This document shows, piece after piece, positions 55,352 to 64,000 of a stretch of 64,000 nt of DNA. Location of the stretch: the NCBI RefSeq assembly GCF_949628215.1, contig NC_134277.1:30889058-30953057 (forward strand), given 5' to 3'. The translations under genes and the position numbers were made by a program. The notes under the pieces are model-generated. The model worked only from the letters and a program-made list of their open reading frames with translations. It had not been told where the DNA came from and did no database searches. Origin of the DNA: Phalacrocorax aristotelis. Lineage: Eukaryota; Chordata; Aves; Suliformes; Phalacrocoracidae. How positions within the stretch are numbered: position 1 is the first letter of the stretch; each line of letters starts with the position of its first letter.

Positions 55352-56839
55352 GTAAGTGTACTCACCTCTACATATCACATGGGTCTTATTAAAATAACTA
55401 TAGACATCTGTGTCAATTGAGGATCTTGGTTCCTGTACAGGCTGATACAGCAAGGTGGAGTTCACCTTCGATGTAGTTGCCTTGCTACAGTTTGGTGCTG
55501 TGTGGTGCATTCGGCGGTTTTCTGTTTGTTTTTGGTTGGTTTGTATGTTTTGGGTTGTTTTTTTTAAACAGATTTATTTCTAGATAATCTGGACCTAAAA
55601 AACCAGTATTTTAGCATTGTACCTCTCTGCTTGTCAGCCAGTATGTGTTGTTGGATACAAGCTGGCTTTCTATTATGTTACAGGTTGTCTATATTTTGGA
55701 TTAGAAAACAACAATAGCTGAGAATATCTGCCGTTATGGACTAACTAAATCCTGTTTTAAGCCTAGCAGGAAAAAAATCAAGATCTTTGTCATCACTATA
55801 GATACCAATATAAAATGTTTTTTAATACTGAACTGTTTTATTTGTATTTTCGTATATTTGAATCACCTGTGTTCATTCACTGTTGAATACTTCATCTCAT
55901 GCTTGTTGGTGCTTGAGAAAAGAATGGCAGTGGCATGCAAATATTGTGGGTGGCTGCCATGCAGTCGTGTTGCACTGATCGCGTGCCTTTCATTCCAGAG
56001 CTGATAAATGTGTGACCAAGAGCAACTGATTTAAGGAGGGGGGAAAAAAAGTATATGCTTCCATAGTGTTCTGTATAACTGGTATGTAGGTGCACATCAG
56101 AAAATATAAGTCTGAAAAGGTATCTTGCAAGAAAACAGTAACTCTGACAATAACAAAATCTGTGCAGATTGGTTAAAGGACACTCTGCGTAATACAGAAG
56201 TGAATGAGTGCAAAAAAAAAAAAAGTGTGACTTTCCTAGGTTCTTGATTTTTTTTTTGTTTTGTTTGTTTGAGCAAGAACAGAAAGCCCTCAGGACTGTT
56301 TTTTGATAGGAATTGCTGCTTTTACATGAAAAGGTGCTGAAGTTGGTATAACATTGACCTGGCTTTTTACATTTTTTAAAAATTAACAAACACAAATTCA
56401 CATTTCCCTCTCTGTATATAAATTTGATAACGTGAAGTGAAATGGCAAATTATGTCTATATTCCTTCACAAGAAAAGTCTTCATCAGTGAGGTAGTGGTA
56501 TTAACATGCTTTAATGTAATTGTTCAGGTTAATTTTGGTTAGCTTCTGAAAGATGGAGTTACCACTGTGTCACAGGACGCTTGTTAGCAAACATTACGTG
56601 TAAACAAGCACATGTGAATATAGTTCATGTGAAACCAAGACTATATATAAGTAGACCTAGGTGAGTATAGAGTCACAGGCAGTGTTTTTGAAGAAGTATT
56701 TTGGTTGCCATGGCTAGCAATTCTATAGTCTCTATATACACAGATAGCAGACTTTCCAGTTGAAGCCACAATTCTTGCTTTTTAGATAATTGGTATAAAA
56801 GCTTGATGCAAATCTAACAATTGCTTTTCTTTTTTGCAG
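55352..56839 (+). other. TMEM106B intron between coding exons 5 and 6
   Basis: A 1.5-kb intron, GTAAGT donor and TTTTTTGCAG acceptor. An antisense frame of 169 codons (55,892-56,401) is lysine-, phenylalanine- and serine-rich in translation without domain character and is treated as chance. Confidence 0.9.
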
Positions 56840-56893
56840 TGACTTTTGTACTTTAGCATCTATCAAAGTGCATAACATAGTAGTGATGATGCA
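56840..56893 (+). CDS. TMEM106B: TMEM106B coding exon 6 (residues 212-229 plus two bases)
   Basis: A 54-bp exon encoding DFCTLASIKVHNIVVMM. It carries C215, the first partner of the lumenal disulfide with C254. Acceptor TTTTTTGCAG and donor ATGCA|GTAAGT, phase 2 in and 2 out. The length is divisible by three, so skipping it would keep frame but lose the cysteine. Confidence 0.96.
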
Positions 56894-57640
56894 GTAAGTA
56901 CGGAAACTTTCTGTTTGTTGGGAACAACTTCAAAAGCCATGTATTTCTCATTGAAATATTACTCAGGAATACTTAATCCTGCAGTCTGTGCATCATAGAT
57001 AAAAGAAATCAGCTTGCTTTCTAGTGTAGTAGCTTCATCGTTCTAGAAACTGAACTGCCTTTTGACAGGTTCTGGTCACTCAAATAGGTGGAACTATTAT
57101 TAGTGTATCTGCTCTGCACTTGGGCTGTAGCCATGGAGCTACAAAGGTCTGAAATACTTTGAAATGAGCTTGTGTATCAGCCACTGGTCAAAAATTGCTG
57201 AGATCATCGTGATCTTAAAGTGGTTACAGGCTCCTGGTACTCTGCCAGGGTCTGATTTTTGTGACTGCATAAACAGCAGCATGGTGGGGTTTTTCTTGGG
57301 TGAGGGGCAGGAGGAAGAGATGTAGACTGTGGCTGTAGCTTCTCTAATCATCATTTGCTTTTTCTCCTTGCAAAGCAAGGTATTAACTAGGAAACCTCAG
57401 TTTTACCACCATTTTTAGGAAAAAAAGTCTGTGCTCAGGAAAGCAAATGTCTTTCATGGAGAAAATCTGTAGTGGTAAACTAGTATTGCTTTAACTTTAC
57501 TTAAAATGTCTTAATAATATTACATATTTGGTTACAAAACTTTTTTTAAAAAACCCTAGTAATGTAGAAACACTGATCTTTGGAATAGGGAGCTCGAGTC
57601 CCTTACAAAACAAATATATCTTCTGTTTTGTCTTTTTAAG
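56894..57640 (+). other. TMEM106B intron between coding exons 6 and 7
   Basis: A 747-bp intron, GTAAGT donor and TGTCTTTTTAAG acceptor at 57,639-57,640. No repeat or gene-like content is recognised. Confidence 0.9.
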
Positions 57641-57779
57641 AGTGACGGTGACAACCTCTTACTTTGGCCACTCTGAGCAAATATCCCAGGAGAGATACCA
57701 GTACGTGGACTGTGGAGGAAACACAACCTACCAGCTGGGCCAGTCAGAATATTTAAATGTACTTCAGCCTCCACAATAA
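57641..57779 (+). CDS. TMEM106B: TMEM106B terminal coding exon 7 (residues 230-275 and stop)
   Basis: The exon is entered at 57,641 so that CA|A gives Q230 followed by [20 protein letters not shown]. It carries the conserved C254 and the sequon N257-T-T and ends LNVLQPPQ. D253, the counterpart of human D252 (site of the D252N leukodystrophy variant), is retained. Stop TAA is at 57,777-57,779. An alternative AG two bases further on would shift the frame and is rejected. Confidence 0.97.
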
Positions 57780-57780
57780 A
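57775..57780 (+). promoter_or_regulatory. AATAAA overlapping the TMEM106B stop codon
   Basis: The last two bases of the final sense codon, the TAA stop and the next base together spell AATAAA. If used, it would give a transcript with almost no 3' UTR. The sequence downstream is only moderately GT-rich, so I rate its use as unlikely but possible. Confidence 0.35.
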
Positions 57781-59925
57781 AGCACCGCTTGGTTAGCCTG
57801 GAATGACTGCTGTTGATGCTGGCAGAAATCCTTTGAATAGGACTGGTACTACGCGAAGGGGAGAGTATGTGCATGTAAAGCAGAGCGAACCTGGTGACCT
57901 GTTCACTTTAGATGCAAGGAGGGAAAAGGTGCAAAATGTATATAGGTGCACTTGTTAAATGTTGTGTTTTCCCCTTCTGTTTGCTTTCTATTACCGTAAG
58001 CACTTCTGTCAAGTCGTGTGGTGGGAGGAAGAGGGGGAATATCAGATTCTTGAACTGAACTGGAACCTTTCCTTACAGTGTGGTACATCAGCTTAGAGTA
58101 ACTGTGTGTATGTCTGTGTTTAGGTGAAATGTGAGCATTTTAGAAAAATTGACACTCATAAACTTTAAGTTTATGCTTTAGTTCTTGATATTTAACTACT
58201 GAAACTGGCAGTAATACTACTTAAGTAACAAGATTACTTTGAGGTGCCTGGGTGTGAAAATTCTATTAGTAAACCGGTGGTGATAGTTCTTTATTTTGGG
58301 ATTCTACTTTTCATTTGCTATACGTGGTTAGAGGGGACACGCAGTCTGTGAAAGCCAGGAAAGCTCCCTTGGATGACACTGTACGTAAGTGTGCAACTTC
58401 TAGAATCTGGCATCTTTTCATTCATATTCCCTCCTGCTGCCTCTGGGATGTTATAAGGAAAATGTATGTTGTTAGATTTAAAGTTGGATTTAAAACAAAA
58501 ACCAACCCCCAGAATCATTACTGACAAAGGAAGAATTCAAGACTGCTGAAAATGAACAGGTAAAGACTTTGATGGTGTCATTCTACTTTGTTTTTTAGAA
58601 AACTTTTGAGTACAGCCATTAAAATCAAGATGGTACAGTTGGAACTAGGTGGGAAACTGTTTGAGCATGGGTTTGGGCAGCTTGGTGTAAATTTTCGTCA
58701 TTATTATTGTTTTAGTATACTGTGTATCTAAGCTACTTGTAAGTGTTAATATGTTGGGGTGTGTATATCCAGTGCGCAGGCTCAGTAAGTAAGGCAGCAG
58801 TTACCTGAATCTCCAGAGCACTCACAGATTACATCAAAGTTAGGTAGGGGACAATAAAGCAATTCTTTCTGTAAGGCTAAATGCTCATGTAATCATGAGA
58901 CTGACTCATAACAAAGCTATTAAATAATTTCAGTAGGATAGTTTGCACAGTGAGAATTTCTGGGGTTATCAAACATGGTGATTGTAATTTTGGGTCCAAA
59001 GTTGCTTGACTTATGAAGGCTGACTGTTCTAAGGGTTAGGTACAAAACTTTTTAATTAACTAGAGCAGGATTGTTTTATTTCTGAATTAGGTAAGGTACA
59101 GCTGTAAGAAGATATTATTGAGACTGTTGCATTGTAATGAGTTACTCTATTTTTTTAAAATAGATGTTGCGGTTTTTATGCTGCCCATCTCCTGGAAATA
59201 AGCTATATAAAATGAATTAGCAATAAACACTATGGAAAAAGGCTGCTGAGTAACTTCTTGCAACTAACAATCTCTTATGCTTCAGTACTTCAGTGAAGGT
59301 ACATGTCTGTATTACTCCTTATTGGCCTTTCTTAAGTAGACCTAATTGGGGGGTGTGGGCAGAATATCAATGAATTAAGACAGATTTAAAAGAAATTAAG
59401 TAACCATACAAAAAAAAAAAACTTTCTCTGAACGCTATGAGCACTTACTCTGAATGTCTACGGAAAGTTTTGGAACCTAAACTGTCAGTTTCATATAACT
59501 GTTGATAAGATGAAGATGTCAGCTTTTGGCTTTGGGGAACTTCTGGAACTGGAATAGTCAATTCTGACGACTTATTGTAGTTACAAGAAAATTATTCCTG
59601 CATCTGGGCACTTAAAAGTAAACATTCTTTATTAGCAGTTACAATTGTAAGGGAAACTAGTTCACAATTGATTCTGATCTCCTAGAGTATAGATGAGGTT
59701 CAGTCCTGTGACTTGTAAAATGCATACAGAAGCTTCTCTAATGGTCTGAAAGTATATAGGTAATAACTAAATACTAGGATAGTGGGGAGCTGGTCAGAAG
59801 CAGAGAGGTAAACACTACTGTTACCTGTTGTAGAATGATTTGTTTATATTGGAGGGTAGGGAGAGAGTTTTGATTTAAACAGTATCAGATCTGAAGTCAG
59901 CCAGCAAGTGATACAAGGTTTTTTT

Positions 59926-59966
59926 GGGGAGGTTGGTGGGGTTTTTTGTGGGGTGGGGGGTTGGGG
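59926..59966 (+). other. G-run cluster (potential G-quadruplex) in the 3' UTR
   Basis: Five runs of four or more G occur within 41 bases (59,926, 59,938, 59,950, 59,955 and 59,963), separated by spacers of 8, 8, 1 and 2 bases. As sense RNA this could fold into a G-quadruplex, although one 8-base loop is slightly longer than the usual limit. Confidence 0.6.
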
Positions 59967-60000
59967 TGGAGATTTTTTTAAATTCTTTTCCTACCTAATT

Positions 60001-60022
60001 AAAAAAAAAAAAAAAAAAAAAA
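60001..60022 (+). repeat. Internal poly(A) tract, A22, in the 3' UTR
   Basis: An uninterrupted run of 22 A on the sense strand, just after the G-run cluster. In RNA it is a likely internal priming site for oligo-dT, so apparent transcript ends here should not be taken as true polyadenylation without a signal; no AATAAA lies in the 30 bases before it. Confidence 0.9.
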
Positions 60023-61969
60023 CAGCTCTGGGTAGGTATTTGTATCAATTTAAAACAAATTTTTCTTCAAAGGATAAAAGGTAATCTAACATAATAGGGA
60101 TTGCACAATGATAAATTTATTTAGTGACAGTAACAAATGCTGCTTGAATAACCGTGGTGAGGGGAGGTTACACTGTTTATGCAGTGTTGAGACTCAAACT
60201 GACCTTTGAAAGTTTGGCAGATGTGCTGAGCAAACTATTTACTTAAATCTGTGGACCTTACGTTGCACGAAGTGCTTGGTATTGGCTAATTTAAAATAAA
60301 GAATTATGAATAGAACTGTTCTTTCCATGTATGTGGCAGAAGGGGAAAGATACAACTCTTAGTTTAAATGTCTTATCATCTGGGATATGTAATGGCTGTA
60401 GACTTACTGAATGACTAAGAGTTCTCACTTTAAAAAATAAAAGTTGAAATAAAGATCCTGTTGATGAATTCTCAAATTAAGTCAGTTAGAGAATCGAAAG
60501 CTTACGGTTCCACCTGTGCTAGTATGTCCTTGCAAAACTGTCAGCATACCACTAACCAAACAAGGCAAGATTTTGAACTTACCTGCTTATCTGAAAAGTT
60601 GTGTTAAAGTTACACTAAAATTATTAGTTAAGACATCTGTTTAAATACTGACCTTAGACTTGATTTCTGTGGCTGAGCTTGGAAACATGCTAAGGGAGCA
60701 AGGGAAGTCAGTATTAACTTGTATAACCTTGTAAACAAGCTATCAGAATAGATCCAGGTGACAGACCTGTAATTATTTAACATTTATTTTTTTATCTTGA
60801 TTTTAAAAATCAAAAAGGCAAGCCTTTCAGTTCACTGTAAATCAATAAGTACAAATTCTCTCCAGAAGGTCACCTTGAAGAATCATCTTTCTTTTTCTGG
60901 TTTTCCTGTGTGTAAGGTGGCTTCTGAATGATTTCTTCAGAAGTGATTCATATTTCACTTGTAACTTCCCAGTAATCTTCAAATACTACCAAATACATAT
61001 ATACTGGCATTGTAGTGTTGTGTTTCAAAGGATTTATTTCTAATATAGTTCTTTTCACTTGAATTCTTTGTAGCAATTCCTGTACCAAAACCTGTTGCAC
61101 TTTAAAATGGAAGCTCTGTTAGTTATCTCTGAAAACAGTGGTCCAGATGTTGCACTGTAATGGCACAATTGAGGAACAAGACTTAATGTATTCTGCATAG
61201 AATAACTATAAAACCTCAAAATTATAACTTAAGGTAAATTAATATGGAACATTTAAATGAGTAAATATTGGTTATTTGGCCATTTTGACCTAGAGAACGA
61301 AATTATTTTACGTTTTGTATATGATGGTTTAAAAATAAGTGAATGAATAAAGCCACCAAACAAACTCAAAGATCTAACCATCACATACCCATCTGGAGAG
61401 ATTTGAAGGGAAACGCTCTTACTAAAAGACATAGTTACCTGGCACTTTCTCTTTAATTCCTGGTGTGGGGAAAATCTGCAGAGGCTCATTCATAATTTGT
61501 TTACTTATCTTGATATTTAGGAGATAGTTGCTTAATTCTTAATCTTTTGTGAAGACAAGCATAACTATCTTTTCCCTGCGTGGTATAGCTTTGAAGCTCT
61601 TAACGCACTTCTGATGTGAGCATGACCTTGATGTTAACATTGTGGCGTTTGTGTTTTGCAGACTGAAGTACGTGCCATAGTTGACTTTGCTCCAAATTGT
61701 CCTTGAAGTTCTGCAAGTGAACACATTTTTTTCATAGTAGTACATTGTAAACATGACTGGGCTTTTTAGTGCGTGGTGTATAAAGCTAACCATTTAAGCA
61801 GTGAATCTCTTAAGTGCTCGGATTGAACTGTTAAGGTCTTCACCCATCCGAAGTGTTGTGCCCTCGTGGTGGAAGGGATGGTGCTTGGAGTAGTGTGAGA
61901 GAGATTTCTAGATTCAGAAAATGTTAAAAGAAAAATCGTGTTATTTCTTATTCAGCATTTAAGGCTTCC

Positions 61970-61986
61970 TTTTTTTTTTTTTTTTT
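61970..61986 (+). repeat. Poly(T) tract, T17
   Basis: An uninterrupted run of about 17 T in the presumed 3' UTR. It is probably length-variable and has no evident role. Confidence 0.85.
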
Positions 61987-63463
61987 ATGGTGGTGATGGG
62001 GGTTAGTTGTCATTTTTGGTTTTCATCCCACCCCCCAAATCTGTAGTGGGACATCTGTCTGTTCCCAGGAAGCATCTTCTGACATGGGTGACTCTTTTTC
62101 AGAGATGGGCAGCTACATGAAGTTTAACATCAGCTGGTCTGGACTTTGAGAGTTAAGAGATAAGTAAGACTAGCAGTAATACCTCTAAGAACAAAATTTT
62201 TTACTTACCTGTCTAATAAAATGCCACAACCCTAGCGATGCTTCCAGGCTTACTGTTCCTTCTGAAAGGAAGGATAAGTAATTAAGTGCAGCCAGTGTGC
62301 TTCAATAATGGACTGCTGCAACTAGGAAAACATTTGTTTGTGTTGGCCCTGATCATGCCAAAAAATCTAGGTTTTTTTTTTTATGGCTTTGAAGGGGGGA
62401 GGAATAAAACCCAAGCCAAAACCCAACCGAAACATGTTGAAAAAAAATTATTTGGGTATGGTAAAAACATCCAGTGTTTGTCAACTTGAGAAGTCACCTT
62501 CCTGTTTTACCTTTAGCTGGGGAATTCTGGTCGTTACCAGAGGAGTAGTCTGGGGTAGTTTGTTCTGCTGCCCTACAGCTTTTGCCATGTAAACCTGCTT
62601 TTCTGCCTGTAGGCAGGCCTGTTGGACAGGAAAGGTGCTCTGCAAGGGATCTGTACAATTAGAGTTAGCATCAGGCCCGACAGTGTAGTGTGAGGCTGTT
62701 CGGTGGCAGTAACATATTGATCCTTGTGCTGTCCTCTTCTGCCAACCATCATAAGGGTCTTGCAACCTGGATGTGTGTCTCTTGGGTGCTCGGGCTGATT
62801 TTGCTCTGCATGGACAGGGATATTTAGTGCCAGACTGTAAGTATGTTACGGCACCTGAATATTTTGGATCTGTCAGTGATTTAGTTCTTTTTGTTTAAGG
62901 AAGTAAACTTAACCACTGTTAACATCCACTGTACAGAGTGTGCATATAATAACAGATATGTATAGAAATTCTACTGAGTGATGACTATTTTTGTAACTTA
63001 AGAATTGTAAACTTGTTCTTGTAACTGTGTAGCAATCTAACAACTTAAGCATGATCAACACTCTAGAAGGCAAGGGGTATTTGGGAATGACTTGTAAGAC
63101 ACAGAAGTTATCTTAATGTCAGTTAACTGGGACAAGGGATCTTGTTTAGAGATTCAAAATTGAGTTAACTGTATTATGAAAACGTGTTTCTAGGCAGGAT
63201 TGTTTGTCTCAAAGGATGATATTAAATTTTCTATTAAAAAAAGTTTGGGTCATGTATCTTTTTTTTAAAAAAACTGACTTAATTTTCTCTCTTTCCGTAT
63301 CTCCCACAAGTTTTACCTCTATCTCCCCATATTTTTTCCCACAAGCTTTCATGTATTTTCAATGGTATGATTTCAATTTTTATAATTATTGGCATTCTGT
63401 GATGTGAAAACTTTGCAATCTACTTTTTTTTTTTGATACTATGTTTTATTGTGTTAAGTCTGT

Positions 63464-63469
63464 AATAAA
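63464..63469 (+). promoter_or_regulatory. Distal TMEM106B poly(A) signal
   Basis: AATAAA preceded by T-rich sequence and followed after about 20 bases by GTGAGTGAATTGCTGTTGTCTG-like GT-rich sequence, the expected arrangement of signal, cleavage site and downstream element. It is the last such signal before the LTR at 63,561. Confidence 0.55.
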
Positions 63470-63560
63470 CTGGAGTATCTGGAAGCGAAGCACCATATGT
63501 GAGTGAATTGCTGTTGTCTGACTGGACTACTAAAGTAACTGAGTGAAAAAGGTAGGCTGT

Positions 63561-64000
63561 TGTGGTGGGTTGACCGCAGCCGTCAGGTGAGCTCCCACCC
63601 AGTTTCTCATATGCTCTTCCCCCTGGTGGGATGGTGGAGAGAATCAGGACAAAAGCAAGAAAACTCATGGGTCAGGATAAAGAGAGTTTAACAGGGGAAG
63701 GAAAGCTGTTTGCACAATCAAAGTGAAATAAGCAATTTATTTCCTGTCAGCAGGCAGGTGTTTACAACAGGAAGACAAACACCATAACCCTGAATGTCCC
63801 TCCTTCCTCCTCCCTTCCCTGAGCTTTTGCTGCCGAGCATGATCCCATATGGAATATCCATTTGGTGGGCTGGGGGCATCTGTCTTGGCTGTGTGCCCTC
63901 CCACCTTCTTGACCACCCCCAGCCTCGTCACTGCAGGGTTGCGGGGGGGAAGGGTAAAAAGAGGAGGCGGCAATGAAAGAGGAAGCTTCCCTGCTGCATG
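63561..64000 (+). mobile_element. LTR of the same family as copy 1, truncated by the window end
   Basis: The block starts TGTGGTGGGTTGACC and follows, in the same orientation, the order of landmarks of the LTR at 22,170: GGTGGGATGG, AGAAAACTCATGGGT, GATAAAGAGAGTTTAAC, GCAGGCAGGTGTT, GAGCATGATCCCATA, then GGCTGTGTGCCCTCC. The two copies are clearly diverged, so they are separate insertions of related subfamilies. Whether this is a solo LTR or the 5' LTR of a longer provirus cannot be told because the window ends inside it. Frames on both strands here are LTR by-products. Confidence 0.75.

Larger units (their letters stand above)
57780..63490 (+). other. Probable long 3' UTR of TMEM106B
   Basis: After the stop codon about 5.7 kb follow without another gene-like frame and with more T than A on the + strand. 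Canonical AATAAA strings on the + strand occur at 58,853, 59,222, 60,295, 60,436, 60,448, 61,346, 62,215, 62,403 and 63,464. A long 3' UTR of several kb fits my recollection of the human transcript. The distal end is set at the last signal, followed by GT-rich sequence; shorter isoforms are expected from the earlier signals. No exon of the next gene in human order (VWDE) is seen here. Confidence 0.55.

Noticed and set aside
55892..56401. 169-codon antisense frame in a TMEM106B intron
   Set aside because: Intronic, with homopolymer-derived Lys and Phe runs and no family similarity.
57780..64000. Antisense 3' exons of VWDE, the next gene in human order
   Set aside because: No cysteine-rich EGF or VWD-like segment with splice sites is visible; the gene probably lies beyond the window.

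Overview
The window looks like a piece of a bird nuclear genome. It is AT-rich, intron-bearing and mostly non-coding. It carries a 5'-truncated CR1 LINE ending in the avian ATTCTATG-type octamers, LTRs of a TGT...ACA class abundant in birds, and one split vertebrate gene. The LTR type suggests a non-galliform bird, but this is inference.

The only protein-coding gene I can support is TMEM106B on the + strand. Seven coding exons (49,812-57,779) join in frame at GT-AG junctions into an 828-nt CDS for a 275-residue type II lysosomal membrane glycoprotein. A strong CpG island (about 46,130-47,190) is the probable promoter and holds the first non-coding exon. A second non-coding exon is proposed at 47,599-47,696. 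The 3' UTR is probably about 5.7 kb, with polyadenylation signals from 58,853 to 63,464.

Bases 1 to about 46,100 look like a gene desert. In the human map the space upstream of TMEM106B runs to the 5' end of THSD7A, and no THSD7A exon is visible here. The desert holds an old antisense CR1-like relic (about 26,150-26,900), a CR1 LINE (33,925-34,937), an LTR (22,170-22,814), a candidate 1.29-kb solo LTR with a 4-bp target duplication (36,401-37,692) and a small orphan GC/CpG-rich patch (about 17,440-17,830). A second LTR related to the first starts about 90 bp after the last TMEM106B poly(A) signal and runs off the window.

I found no tRNA or rRNA gene, CRISPR array or new gene system. The most useful observations concern TMEM106B: retention of the cleavage point, glycosylation sites and the human T185-equivalent threonine, some bird substitutions in the fibril-core region, a poly(A) signal overlapping the stop codon, and a possible divergent transcript at the promoter.
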